A stretch of 64,000 bases of DNA, from NCBI GenBank assembly GCA_002794775.1, contig NBAY01000003.1, positions 1,116,001 to 1,180,000 on the forward strand, in the 5' to 3' direction. A program made the translations under genes and the position numbers. The stretch's first letter is position 1. Every line of letters starts with the position of its first letter. Source of the DNA: Porodaedalea pini. Taxonomy: Eukaryota > Basidiomycota > Agaricomycetes > Hymenochaetales > Hymenochaetaceae. Positions 11,712-23,418 of the stretch are shown in pieces. The notes beneath the pieces were generated by a model that did not search any database, was not told where the DNA came from, and saw only the letters and a program-made list of their open reading frames with translations.

Positions 11712-12990
11712 TCAATCAAGCCCAGCCGCCTTTCTAAGCATAGGGCCTACGTCAGTGGCCTTCGGGCCCCCAAGAAGGTCGACGACCACCTCCGCGCAGC
11801 CCCAGCAGCTTTGCCAGCCGAAGCCTCCGTGGCCGTAATTGTACACTACCTCGGTCATCCCCTCGTTTGTAGAGAGCGGCTGTCCCATCTCTAGCCGCAA
11901 ACCAGAGTCCGAGGACGATGTGGACTTGCGCGAAGGACGGAAGCCAACGGTCTCAGCATCAATCAGAGGAAGAAGGTCGTCAGGGACGGGAGTGCGGCCC
12001 AAAAGCTGTACAGCGGGTGGGGCAAGTAGCGGACATATTTGGAGAGCACGTGTGAGTATGTCGAATGTTGTTTCTGCGCTTGCTTCGCGACGCCTGTACT
12101 AATAATCAGAAGCTCTTATCTATGCTGAAAAAAAAAACCCTCTTGCTCACCAGTCGTCAATATCCCTCGTTCCGCCTATGATAACTTGACCATCGAAGCG
12201 GGGAATAATGTACGTGCGTGCTCCGCTTTCCCCTCCGCTGAGACTCCCTACCTGACGCGTCCAGCCGGATCGACACCACGGAGCACGGAGCAGAAGCACT
12301 TGCCCGCTGGTGGGATAGATATTGGTGTCCTCGACACCCTCGAGCCGGAGAGCACCTATTCCTGCACAGACGACGATGGTCTTCGGAGCAGGACCAGGGA
12401 CAAACGAGAGCGCCTCGCGGAGAGAAGTAAGATGCACACGGTATACCTTGCCTCCGAGAGCATGGAAGCGTGCGAGGAGGCAGCGTAGATAATGTGATGG
12501 TGCTATCGTCAGTGAGGTGAAGGAGACCGAGTGTGTAGCGTATGATGGAAGCGAGAATTGAGGATTGATTTTGAACTGAAGCAAAATGCTACTTTAGGTA
12601 CGAATTCTATAAGACAAGTTAGATACGTACATCAGGAAGACCCGCAAGGAAATCCAAATGCTTCTCATTCCCATCGTAGTATTCTGTCTGGGTAAGTTTC
12701 AAGAGCCCCGTCGGTTCACTTCCTGTGATTGCCTCAGTCTCAAGCTCGTCCCACATAACTTCAAAAGTCCGAGCGTCGAGACGCCGTTGACGCAGATCAT
12801 CATTAGCTGCGAAGGAGAGATGATGAGCACCGGCCGCAGATGAAGCATATTCGGGATCGAGTGGGTCAAGAGGGAGGTGATCGGCAAGGATGTGCACGCG
12901 CCGATGCTCGCCCGACTCGAGAAGACGAATCGCGGTAGTCAGACCAATGACGCCGCATCCGATGACGACTGTATGCCTTTCTGAAGTCAT
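11712..12990 (-). CDS. D-amino-acid oxidase (FAD)
   Basis: Flavoenzyme that oxidises D-amino acids to 2-oxo acids, ammonia and hydrogen peroxide. The start MTSERHTVVIGCGVIGLTTA carries the Rossmann FAD motif GxGxxG. Next come the conserved SSAAGAHHLSF region, PTGLLKLTQTEYYDG, TIVVCAGIGALRL, the IYPTSGQVLLLRAPW and TYIIPR segments, and the C-terminal signature GFRPSR (the Arg that binds substrate carboxylate) followed by VYNYGHGGFGWQSCWG. The stop is at 11712-11714. Three coding blocks (about 12619-12990, 12147-12584, 11712-12050) are joined by short introns. The protein ends RKAAGLD, so the PTS1-type SKL tripeptide common in yeast DAAO is absent; localisation is open. It could be a D-aspartate oxidase, which has the same fold. 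It shares its promoter with the racemase-family gene at 13142. Confidence 0.9.
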
Positions 12991-13141
12991 AATGAACGTT
13001 ATGAAGACCAAGAAATGGACTTGAGAGAGATGAGTCGATAAGATGCCTGAGACGATCGATTTCCTCTTTCGGGCTGATAAGATAAATGTCTGCTTCAAGT
13101 CGTAGACTTGGATGATCGAAGGCTCACCATCCAGATTAGAG
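12991..13141. promoter_or_regulatory. Shared promoter with GATA sites
   Basis: Only 151 bp lie between the start codons of the DAAO gene and the racemase-family gene. They contain GATAAG at 13037-13042 and the overlapping pair GATAAG/GATAAA at 13076-13086. Fungal nitrogen regulators of the AreA/NIT2 class bind HGATAR, preferably paired. Control of both genes by nitrogen status is an inference from site content and gene function. Confidence 0.55.
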
Positions 13142-13922
13142 ATGCCTGTCATTCATCTGCTAGTGATCAACCCAAACTCGTCAAAGAGTATTACCGATGG
13201 TCTGCAGGCGTCGCTGGACCCATTCACCCCATTCACTCCTCCTGGTACCCGCCTCTCCTATTTCACTGCACCTCCGCACGCGCCCGCCGCTATCACCAAT
13301 ACAATCACTGCAAATCAGACAGCTACATTATGCTACCAGGCTTTAGTCGATAGCGGAGCTCTTGAGGAGTACGACAGCTTCTTGGTATCTTGCTGTAAGT
13401 GCATGTGTAACGTAGCAGTCCAATATGCTTAAGAGCTTCCCCGATCCCGTCTCTGACCATCCGTTAACCCATATGCTCAGAGAGCACCTCGCGACGATCC
13501 ACCCGAGCAAACCAGCGATAGGCATTTTCGAGGCGGGTGTCACGCATGCCATGCTTCTCGGCCGTCGGTTCGGCATAGTGACAACGGGGCATGGTGTAAA
13601 AAACTCACTGATTACCGCGACGAGCGCATTCTTGGGCGCCAACTCTGACCGCTTTGCTGGTGTTTCGACGAGTGGCCTGGGCGTGGTTGAGTTGCGAGGG
13701 AGAGACCGGTCCAAGGTGGAGACATTGATGAAGAGCACATCGGCAAAGACTGCAAGCCTCGGCGCAGACGTTTTGATTATGGGATGCGCAGGGATGACAG
13801 GAATGGAGGGGCTAGTGAAGGCGGGAGTTAGAGAAGCCGGGTTAGGCGGTGTGCATGTCGTGGACGGAGCCAAAGCGGGCGTCGAGGTTTTGACAGGACT
13901 AGCTAGAATAACACGTTTATGA
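13142..13922 (+). CDS. Asp/Glu/hydantoin racemase family (DCG1-like)
   Basis: The ATG at 13142 gives MPVIHLLVINPNSSKSITDG, the family's N-terminal INPNSS motif. The second exon contains GIFEAGVTHAMLLG, RFGIVTTGHGVK and LGADVLIMGCAGMTGM. The last supplies the second catalytic cysteine (GCAGM); the first would lie in LVSC at the exon 1 end. TGA is at 13920-13922. Members include fungal Dcg1 and bacterial hydantoin/allantoin racemases; the substrate here is not determined. The single intron is awkward: GTAAGT at about 13394 is the best donor but no AG acceptor restores the frame. An alternative GTATCT...TTAAG intron of 49 nt gives an in-frame but atypical DSFL-SFPDPVSDHPL junction and would lose LVSC. 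The pair with DAAO suggests D-amino-acid or hydantoin nitrogen use. Confidence 0.82.
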
Positions 13923-13998
13923 GCATCATGAGACTCGGAGCAGTCTATGTACACAGCCAGATGAACTTGTCAGAGCAGTTATACAATTCGCTATGGTA

Positions 13999-14094
13999 TG
14001 CCCCTTGGCTCAGTTGGTTAGAGCGTGTGACTGTTACGCCATTTGCACCATTATACACAATCACAAGGTCCTGAGTTCAAGCCTCAGAGGGGCA
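13999..14094 (+). tRNA. tRNA-Asn (GTT) with intron
   Basis: The acceptor stem pairs TGCCCCT (13999-14005) with AGGGGCA (14088-14094). The T arm is CTGAG-TTCAAGC-CTCAG. The anticodon stem TGTGA/TCACA encloses CTGTTA, giving anticodon GTT (Asn). An intron of about 22-23 nt follows the base 3' to the anticodon, the canonical position for nuclear tRNA introns. Confidence 0.9.
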
Positions 14095-15025
14095 GTAACT
14101 AATGCTAAATCCTTTTCAAAAGGCTTTTTCCTTTGTTCATCGATTGAATGGCTGACCTTATAGCATTTCAATAAACTTTGTGGTGTATATGTTTGAGAAA
14201 AGGAAGTTGTGCAGGCTTTGGGAGAGGAACTTGCCTTCGTAGGTGATGATATGCACCGTGAATTTACGCAGCAAGTTTGTCATTGAGATGATGTTGAGAC
14301 GATGTTGAAGTAATTAATATTGGGCTTCATTTTTTGAGGACTTTATTCACAGAAAAACACAACGCTGAATTAAAGGCTTCATATTCTCTGCAGTGATACC
14401 CGCACCTTAAGTGCAGGCGCAGAGCCTACAAACAAATCCACGCAACATCTTCGCCCAGAAAGTCGGCCGCACAACTTTTTTTTCAACTACTGACAGTGTT
14501 TATTGAAAACACTGTAACGCAAGACATTAGCACAAATTTTACAATCTTGACTATCCAACTCAGACAAGCGAGTAGGGTAGATAACAAAGGCAATCGACCG
14601 GTTACTCAGTGTCTTGCGGAATGAAGTAAAGTAACTAGATGTACCTATTAGAGACAGCCAGTTTATGCATATCACACAGAAGTAAAATTTGTCTTCTGCG
14701 CCCCGGCACTCAGGACGGAGCCGCCAGCGGCACAACACTAGTACTGTCGGACGGTCGATATCGTCTTCGCTTCAACTTGGAAATGCTCTTCACCACTGCT
14801 CAAACGTTTGAACGGAATGGTTCACTGCTAATGTAGTATAATATCCAAAGGCATTTTCTAGAATTACAGTCCTGTATACAGCTGTCTCTTATGTGTAGTC
14901 TCTCTGAATGTTCCGGACCATTTGAATTGTTCACCAGCCACGCGTACTGAGACGGCCACCCTTCACGTTATCATCGCTGTTCAATAGAGTTTAGACGAGA
15001 CTCGGCGAGGTCTGTTTTAATTTGC
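14095..15025. other. Intergenic, no gene seen
   Basis: About 930 bp between tRNA-Asn and the PDX1 stop codon. Stops are frequent in all frames and no family motif is visible; the reverse frame at 14487-14738 gives a protein I do not recognise. Confidence 0.5.
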
Positions 15026-16560
15026 TTACATAGTCAGACCGACCATGGCTTCCCCCAGGTCTTCGGATACCTGAATTTCTTATGAGATCCATACCGCCCG
15101 ATATTGTCTACCCTTTGCTTACCTCGGCGAGTACCTTGGGGTTGTTGTAGTGAGTCACCTGGAAGAGAGCAAGTCAGAAAACGAAACATAGCGCTTGTAG
15201 GTCGAACGTACAGCTTGGACGATGGCGCGTGCACGCTTAGCCGGTTCACCAGACTATTGTAATGTTAACAACTTGACAGAAATTCTTCTCGGATCAGACT
15301 CACGTTGAATATCCCGGAGCCGACGAAGACTAGACAAAAAAAGGACTCAGCATGCATCCAGAGCGCGTAGATATATGCTACTTACCGCCGTCGCATCCGA
15401 GTTGCATCATAAGAGCAGCATCAGCTACGGGGGATAAAGTATTCAGCAGCTGTTCGTTCGTCTTTGTACCGATGAGACACACCTGGCGTCGCGATACCAC
15501 CAGCAGCAAAGCTGACTACGGGTAATCTCTTCAGACGCGCAACCTCTTTAAGGAGATGGAAGGGTGCCGAAAGCTCCTTTGCAAATGCGTACAGCTCTTC
15601 GTCATTCATAGCGCTCGCCCTGCGGATATCTGCCATGACCGCTCTCTGGTGGCGCACGGCTTCGACAATATTGCCGGTTCCAGCTTCACCCTTTGTGCGA
15701 ATAAATGCAGCACCTTCGGAGATACGGCGCAGTGCCTCGCCCAGGTTCTTGGCCCCACAAACGAAAGGGACCTTGAAGGTGTGCTTGTTTATGTGGTGCT
15801 GCTCGTCTGCTGGGGTGAGTACTTCTGACTCATCGATGTAGTCTGCACCGACAGCCTGGATGATCTAGAGACGAAACAAGCAAATCCGAGTCAGTCCGGA
15901 AGGATCATGACGGCTGAGTTAATAAAGCCGACACTGACCTGCGCTTCGACGAAATGTCCTATGCGTACTTTCGCCATCACGGGTATCGTTACAGCGTCAA
16001 TAATTGCTTTTATCATCTTGGGGTCGCTCTACACGAATACGAAGCATTTGTTTTGAGTCTCTAAATATAAGTTCTGAAAATATTAACTCACCATGCGTGC
16101 TACGCCACCCTCCTTGCGGATATCCGCCGGAACTCGCTCTAGAGCCATAACAGCACATGCACCAGCTTCCTCAGCTATACGAGCCTGCGAATACGCGTCA
16201 GTTAAGCAGCGTTCTGAAAAATGTGTTTCTTCCTTACTTGTTCGGCATTCGTTACATCCATTATAACTCCTCCCTAGGATAAAAGGCTCTTGAGCACGTT
16301 TCGCCTACATGGTTTTCAATGCCAGTCACCTTCAGCATCTGTGCCAGACCAGACTTGACCTTCAGTACGAGTCATCACATCAGTAAAGAGGTCTTAAGCG
16401 TCGAGTTAAGGAGTCTCACCCCAAAGGTGCCTAAGCTACTACCCCCAACCTCGCGCGGCGCAGAGCGAGTAGGCGCAGTGGCATGTATCACGCTGTTCCC
16501 TGAGCCAGCAGGCGGCAAGGTCGGCGTCGAAGTTCGCGACGGTGTGTCATGCGTGCTCAT
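15026..16560 (-). CDS. PDX1: Pyridoxal 5-phosphate synthase, PDX1/SNZ subunit
   Basis: The lyase/synthase subunit that makes pyridoxal 5'-phosphate from ribose 5-phosphate, glyceraldehyde 3-phosphate and ammonia, the latter supplied by PDX2/SNO. The ATG at 16560 begins [19 protein letters not shown], a variable leader. After it come [12 protein letters not shown], a short exon encoding the MDVTNAEQA stretch (16256-16300), [33 protein letters not shown] (lysine region), [18 protein letters not shown], and [18 protein letters not shown]. The remaining exons give [20 protein letters not shown] and [13 protein letters not shown], finishing [17 protein letters not shown] at 15026-15028. The protein is split by about eight introns. 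All core motifs are present, so it should be active. No PDX2 partner gene is in the window. Confidence 0.92.
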
Positions 16561-16774
16561 TTGTGTTTTTAAGGTCGTGTTCGAAAAAAAGATGGAGCTG
16601 CGAGTGAGTCAGAGACAAGGGTGAGAGGGGAAAGACTGCCTGTATATATGCTCCTCGAAAGTCCGGGTCGAATAGACGCGACTCGGCAAACTCCGTTTTC
16701 TCAGACGCGTCCCTTTTTCTCGATGATCTGCGCGTGCTGAGGCTGCTCGTCATTTGCGCTTGCCGCTGTTCACG
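16561..16774. promoter_or_regulatory. Divergent promoter region PDX1 / CBP3
   Basis: A 214-bp gap between the two start codons. TATATATG lies at about 16641-16648 on the plus strand, some 80 bp upstream of the PDX1 ATG. It is a possible TATA element for either gene. Confidence 0.35.
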
Positions 16775-17905
16775 ATGCTGAGCACGGCGCGGAGGTCTGT
16801 GCTGTCACAAAATTTGCGCTATCATGCACTGGCCTCATCCACTAGAAGAGTGTACAGCAATAAAAGTGCTCCCGAGGAGAAGCAGCCCACCGACGTTTCA
16901 AACAAGGTGTACGAGTACAGGAAGCCTGCGCCGCCGCCTGAGACGTGGTTAACTCAATATCTACGACGCTCGCCGAGGGCTATGACTCTCTTCAAATCTT
17001 TGACCGGCTCGCTAGGGATGGGGAATCCTAGACAGGTCGCGGGCCGCATTTCTTTCTATTACTACCAAGACGCCTGTGCAGTCAGAGAGCTGGAGGAACG
17101 CGATTTCTGGCTTAAAGGTTTGACTCCGCTGTCTTGACTCTAAGCGGTTAGCTGACGTAGAACGCCATAGAGTGTCGCTTACCACCGACTTTTCAGACCT
17201 GGTTCACTGTGACCAACTTGCATGTCTGGCTCCTCACAGTCCGCTTCCGCGCATTGCCTTCTCCATACGGCGAGAACTTCGTGCAGGGTACGTGCAAACT
17301 ACTTTCTCCCTCTCATCTCTAGTCTGACAATCCCCAATGAACTAGGCCTCGTAGACCACTTCTTCCTGGACGTAGAGGACCGCATCCGCCAGGCCCTCTC
17401 GAAGAAAACACCCGAGCGCCTCGTCTCGCGCCAGATGAAAATCCTGCGTGAGCAATGGGCAGGGCTCGGGCTCTCCCTAGACTACGCGCTCGGGCTCTCC
17501 TCTCCTTACGCAGCATCCGTAGCAGGGCCGAGGGGCGGCGACGGCGACGCAGAGATGGCCGCCGCCGTCTGGCGCAACTTCCTCGGCGCACGCGGCGCGC
17601 ACGGGATCGACGACCCGGGGCCCGGGCGCGTGCGCCGTGCGGTCAACATCTCGGGCGAGTATGGCAAGGAGAAGCTGTCGAAGGAGCGGCCGGAGGAAAG
17701 CCTGAGAATGCTCGAGGAGACCGATGATGGCTCGGGCGTGTATGACTTTGTCGGCGAGGACGTCCAGCTATACGTGCGCTACCCGGAACTCATGTATGCG
17801 CTCACGAAGTATATTCGGAGGGAACTCGTACGGTTGGACGGGATTAGTGACGAGACTATCATGAATGGAGAAGGTGTTGGGAGTTTTGGCAAGATTCTCG
17901 ACTAA
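16775..17905 (+). CDS. CBP3: Ubiquinol-cytochrome c chaperone CBP3/UQCC1
   Basis: Mitochondrial factor needed for cytochrome b synthesis and assembly of respiratory complex III. The ATG at 16775 opens MLSTARRSVLSQNLRYHALA, an Arg/Ser-rich matrix-targeting presequence. Downstream are the family segments WLTQYLRRSPRAMTLFKSLT and ISFYYYQDACAVRELEERDF. After an intron near 17118-17195 follows LPPTFQTWFTVTNLHVWLL, RFRALPSPYGENFVQ, then GLVDHFFLDVEDRIRQAL and LREQWAGLGLSLDYAL. The C-terminus contains QLYVRYPELMYALTKYIRREL and ends at TAA 17903-17905. Compared with the family it carries an insertion of low-complexity Gly/Ala-rich sequence around GPRGGDGDAEMAAAVW, where local GC content rises sharply. 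Confidence 0.9.
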
Positions 17906-18198
17906 TCGTTTTACAGACACTCTTTCAGTATTTTGCATCATGTTGTCGAAGCCAACCTCCATTCAAGTAATCGAAAAGGCATATTCTATTCCCGGCCAAG
18001 CGGTTCATAATGTGTCCATAGTAAGGCTTACAAAAAGGCATACTCATCTAGACATAATATACAATCTTGTCATAGCAGTTGTGCAGTGTCGAGAGCAGTT
18101 GATAAAAGAAGGGGAATATTCAAAATTTGTAGGAGCAAGGCAAACAATTAAGACAAAACAACCGACAAGAAAGAAATAAGAAAAAATAAGGAATAAAT

Positions 18199-21100
18199 TC
18201 ATGGTCTCCAAGACGGCTTCCCCTTCGACTTTAGCGAGCCCACGCTGGCCTGCTTCCTCAATTCCGCAACGCGCGGCGGCAGCACCTGCACCTTGACCTT
18301 TTCCTTCTGCTCAAACTCCTTCACTAGATCACGAACGCTCGACGAACTCGACCGACGCGGGATGGCTTTCTTCACTTCCTTGGGCTGGGGAGTAAGCACA
18401 TGCTGCAGATCTACAAGGCGGCGAGGCTTCGAAGATCGCGGAAGCTTGGACGGCTTGGGCGGAGGGATGTGCTCCAGTGCTACTAGATCTTTGGGAGGGA
18501 CGGCTTTCGAAGCGGGCTTCGGCGCAGGTGTTTCGACGGGTCCGCGCGGCTTTGACAGAAGGTCCGAAGGAGGAACAGGGAGACCAGGGAGCTGCGATCC
18601 CTTCCGTCCGTCTGACTTCGACTTGTACGTATCTGGCTTGAGCCACGAGCTGATATAGCTCAGCGAGCGCTTGACGGCCGACTCCGGTCTGGACTGTCGC
18701 ATCCGAGAAGCGGTAATCGGAGTCAGCATCGTCTCTACTTCGAGAGCCACCGACTCATCGTCGCTGTCCTCCTCCTGCTCATTCCGCGTCGGGGTTGCAA
18801 AGCCGAAGAGTCCCAGCGCACGTCCAGATTTCGGCGTCTCAAGCACGGTCGAGGTCACGTCGTCTCGCAGACGTGAATGCCGCGCTGGCATCGTAGAAGG
18901 CACTCTGAAGAATGATTCCGAAGACGGAGGGGGGAGCCTCGCCTTCCTGCTCACGGAACCAGACTCGAAGAGCCGAGTCCGCTCGACAGCCGAGGGCGTG
19001 AAGTCCGGAACAATCATACTTGATGAGGGACTCAAAGTCGAGAAGCGCGATGGAGTTGAGAAGCGCGCAGACACGTCCGGAGTTGGCGGCGCACCATTAC
19101 CAGAGCGCTGGCGCTTGCACAGTGCCTTCGCTCGACTCATAAGCTTCTCCCTACAAAGACAATAAATAATTCAGCGGCACGCAGTTAGAAATGAAACGCT
19201 TCTTACAGAGACCAGGATGGTCCATGACCCTCCACCTTTGCAGCGCCACCCATGAGTTCTATGAATCTTTCAATAACGCTCTCCAAAGGAACATCGTCGA
19301 CGTCCGCGAGGCATCCAGACTCAAGACCCTGCTGTTCGCCGAGATCATACCGTTCATCCGTAAAACAGCTATCCAACAGCTTCCAATCCGCCTTAGTCCA
19401 CTCTCGGATGCCAGATACATCGGCGTCTTCATACATGAAATCATGATATCGCGGTCTCTGCGGACTCCCGACAGAGCTAAGAGCAAGGCTCCCAGAACGG
19501 CTCCTCGCAGGCGAGCTTCTCAGTTCCTCTTCAGCCTTCTCAAGAAGCTGCGGCAAAGCAATATTAGCAGGTAAGTCATCTTCCGCGGTCAGGCCCGCAA
19601 CGGTCCGCCTGCGCCAAAGTTGCATGTTCTGCGGCGTGCTGTACGCCTTTGAGACGCCACCAGCCGTCGTCTTTCGCCTTCTGAGCTTCCGCGCTACCAT
19701 GTCGTAGTCATGCTGTTCATTTCATTTCCGTCAAGCCAAAGAAGCAACTGTGAAATGAACAATACCCGCGCACCATTTTTAAGATCGCAGCCGCGCGCGC
19801 AGCAGCCATGGGGTCATCGGACATGATCTTGACAACGCTCAAGTCACTGGCTCCATCGTCAGAGTCATCCTCAGGTTCCTCTTCAGTAATAATTTCAGTT
19901 TCACAGTCAGATAGATTTCCATTCGGAGGAGACGCGGCTCTGAGTAAAGAAGCGCCGCGTTTCAATGACTCTTCTTGCATTGCATCTTTCCCGTGCTTGA
20001 GAAGCTTTGCTTCCTGTTGAGAAGTCCGTTCAAGATGAGATTGTACACTATCCAGAGCAATGGCACGGACCTCTTCGACATCGATATGATCGTGATGCTT
20101 GGGTCCTGCTACATCAGGATTGTTCAGTGTGCTCTGAGACGATTCTCCAGAAGAATGCTCCGATGCAAATCGAGTCGAGAAAGCATCGTTCCCTTCTTCT
20201 TCAGCACTGGTATTCTGGGAATAATAAGGATGAGTGTGAAGGCCCGAAAGTCTATCCGGATCATCTCACCTCCTGACGGTAAGAGTCATCTAGAGTCTGA
20301 GTCAAATTAAAATGTTGTTCCGAATCGTTATCCAAGATGTTGTCTTTTTCCAAGAAAGAGTTACGCTGATCGATATCCGCTGGCATAGATTCATCCTGAC
20401 CTAAAACATTATCCTCCTGTTCAAAAGAATCCTCGTTCGGCTCCAAAGATTCGTCATCCTCAGCGCTCATTTCTTGGCCTTTCAATGCATGGCCATCTCT
20501 AACATTATCGGCGGAACCAGGCCTAGAAGTTGACGACCTTGGACCAAACTTAATTGCCTCCACCTCAGTCAAAGTCAGGCGGCGACCTCGCCTATCCTCG
20601 TAGCCCGGGCGTTTCTCCTCCTGTCCTTCTGTTTCGCTCTCGGAATCATCTCCGTTCGCCGCAGACTGGTCATTCTCGTGAGTTTCATTGACATCCTTCT
20701 CAGCCGTTTCGTCGTTAGCTGCGTCGAGATCCACGTCCACATCTTCCTCCTTAGGCTCCGCAATCGAAAGCCGCTTCGGGTGAGGGCTGATCGGACGCGC
20801 CCACTCTTCCATCCTGTCGCGTTTTTCGCTCGATGGCGGGTCCAATTTCAACGGTGCCTTATATGCCAAGAATTTACCCGTGAAGTCGCCCTCGCCAATC
20901 GACGCGCCTTCTTCCCCGTTGCCGTTGTCGTTGTCGCTATCGGAGTCGGACCAGCCATCATCATTAACGTTAGCGAAGACGCCATTATCGACAACGCTGC
21001 CGAAGTCCGTATCGCTGCTTGAGTCCGTCCATCCATTGTTGGTTCCACCGGCATCGTCGTCATTGATATTACTGAAATCAAAGGCCGGAGGAATGGACGA

Positions 21101-22205
21101 GTCGGAGCGAAGTGGGCTTGTATGCGCACGCTGACTGGGCCGCGAAGCAGCGCGTTCACTGTTCTCTGGGAGGTCGAGATCCATCTCAAAGTCGACGAGA
21201 CTCACGGGTTCGCGCGAGTCGCTGGGCGGCAGCGACGGACGCTGTACACGAACTACCGGCGGGCCAACAAGCAAGATCGGGTCCTCGCTCGGCGACGCAG
21301 GCGGCGCCGGCGTTGTCAGATCCACCTCGGGCGGCTCCGTCTTGATTCTCAACTGCGGGACAGGCTTCTCGCTCTTTACACTCACGCGCTTCTTCTTCCC
21401 CACCACCCGGCGCGCAGGCTTGCGCTCCGCCACCGCAGGCGGGGAGACGATGATCTCGCGCGGCGGCGTGTAGCGCTCCTTCGGGGGCTCGTACGGCGGG
21501 ATCGGCGTCACGGAGCGGCGGCGCACGCTCACGCCCCTCGGCGAGACCACGAGATGGCTCGGCGGGATGTAGTCCGCGCTCGGGTTCGCTGCGTGCGGGC
21601 TCTGCGGGACGAGCTCCGTCGACCGCCCGCGACTCTTCCCCTTGCGCGTCGGCGTCATGAGCGCGTCCTCCTGTGCGTGCGCACGCGACGGGCCGTCGCC
21701 GGCCGACGGAGAGCCCCGCAGAACATCCGCGCGGATAGTGTGCGCCGGGCTGGGCGACGCGCCTGCATGCCGGACTTGTTTGCGCACCCGCGGATTGGGT
21801 GTATGCTGCATGACGCTGGGGCTGGCGCCCTCCTGCTGGTTCTGCAGCGCGCCAGGCGAGTGTCGCGGGCTGGCCCCGGTGACGGTGCGTTTGCGCTTCT
21901 GGAACGCGACGGGTGATTGCTCGTTGGAGCGCATAGAGCTCGCCAAGGGCTTCGAAGCCGAGCTCGGTTCGTTAGTCTGCAGAATCACGGCAATGCACAT
22001 GAGTGACTGAAAAGAAAGAGAAGACGGACAATTCAACAGTGTGGCTTACAGGTCTTCTCGTGTATCTCAACTCCTCCTCCGGCGGCGGGCTCAGCATCAT
22101 CTCAGACCGCGCGGCCGAGCCAAACACATCGCCGTCATTCATTGCAGACCGCTTTGTAGACGTAGCAGTAGCAGAACGGACGTTCTCTTTAGTCGACGAC
22201 GGCAT
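18199..22205 (-). CDS. Large disordered protein, probably nuclear
   Basis: A long minus-strand gene from ATG 22205 (MPSSTKENVRSATATSTKR) to the stop at 18199-18201. The large central exon (20261-21970) is Ser/Pro/Arg-rich at first, with basic clusters such as RKRTVTG, KKKRVSVKSEK and TPTRKGKSRGRS, then strongly acidic. A following exon holds ETEIITEEEPEDDSDDGASD. The best conserved-looking piece is globular: GIREWTKADWKLLDSCF and DVDDVPLESVIERFIELMGG, in 19203-19700. The C-terminal exon (18199-19140) is again Ser/Pro-rich with many SP/TP sites and a basic KEFEQKEKVKVQV end. Basic patches and SP/TP density suggest a nuclear, phosphorylated protein. I do not recognise the family and assign no function. 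Codon bias and long open frames make it a real gene. Confidence 0.75.
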
Positions 22206-23418
22206 TTGGAGGGTTGTGGTTCAAACGTGCCCGGCAATGTCCGAAAGTCTCTTGTTCAACGCGACAAGACGCACATCACGGGACTCGTGTCTATTATGTA
22301 ATTGCCTCTCATTTCTCAAGTAGCCCTCGTTAACTTACTGTATTTACTCAGTACTGTACACCTGAAGAGTACAAGTCATGACACGCACGATCGACCCATT
22401 CCTTCTGGGGCGCCCAGCTGAGAGCAACAAATGGAGAAAATGAGCAGTCAACTTGATTCGATCCGAAACTACAACTCGTCTATGCTCTGGTTCCTGGCTA
22501 ATATTCGAACAAAGGTACAAAACAATAAGCAATAAACACCTGGAAAAGCTATCGGCCGAGACAAAGCAAGTATTAACCATACTTAGCTGACAGCATTCCA
22601 GAGCAATGCAATCAGAAGAAAAGAAAGCAAAATGTTCGCAAGCCGACCGCAAAACAGACAGTCGCCTTTAGTCCTCTTGTGACGACCCCCGGAGAAAACG
22701 AAATCGTTCCTATGCATATGGCCATGGCGCCGATACTTATGAACGCTAAGTAGCCTAGCGCGCGTGGCTGGAACAGATTGAAAAGCTAAATATTGCACGT
22801 ATCAGAGGGATCAAATTTATATATATATATATTTACTTCCGTCACGGTATTCCCGTGCAATGTTGTCCCGCCCTAGGTTTCCTTGGGGAGATTTCCGCGC
22901 TGATGTGGCGCTTGGCGGCGGTTGACGACAGGCGTGGATTCGGAGGCTGTTGCAGGTGAAGGAAATGAAAATGGTGGTCGAAGGCTCGGAAAGAATTTGA
23001 GGGATAGATCAAAGGCGCCGAGAGCCGACGAGCCCGTAGCGTCGCGTCGTCGCGTCGTCGCTCCACTCCATTGTTCATGGCCACAGCCGCCGCCGCCGAA
23101 GCCGGATTCCAAAAGCCCATTTGCGCCAGTGAGACGCGCACATCAGCACAGCCGCCTATCAATTTCTTTTTGGTGATATATATAAGTGTATTTGAGGCGT
23201 TCTCCGGAGCAAAGTGCACTTGCAATCACACCTCTCGCTAGGCGGCGTCTCTTACCATCGCAGACGCGAGTTGATGGGAATGTTTCGTTTCGGTCTCGAT
23301 TCGTTTTGCATCGGACAGACCGCGCAGCCCGAGATAGATTGGTGCAGGGAAACACAATGTAATGGAATCAAGAATTGCATGCATGGTGAAAAAAAGTGCC
23401 AGGAGTCAGAGCCCGAGG
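22206..23418. other. Intergenic with short TA tract
   Basis: About 1.2 kb upstream of the disordered-protein gene and downstream of the mL49 gene. It contains a TA dinucleotide tract at about 22815-22834. I found no coding exon or structured RNA that I could name. Confidence 0.45.

Noticed and set aside
21122..21916. Long plus-strand open frame (about 264 codons)
   Set aside because: Arg-rich shadow of the GC-rich minus-strand exon of the large disordered protein; no protein features.
22600..22800. Structured small RNA near 22680-22770 (hairpin-like GC-rich stretch)
   Set aside because: Did not match U1, U2, U4, U5, U6, U3 or SRP RNA landmarks that I could recall, so not supported.
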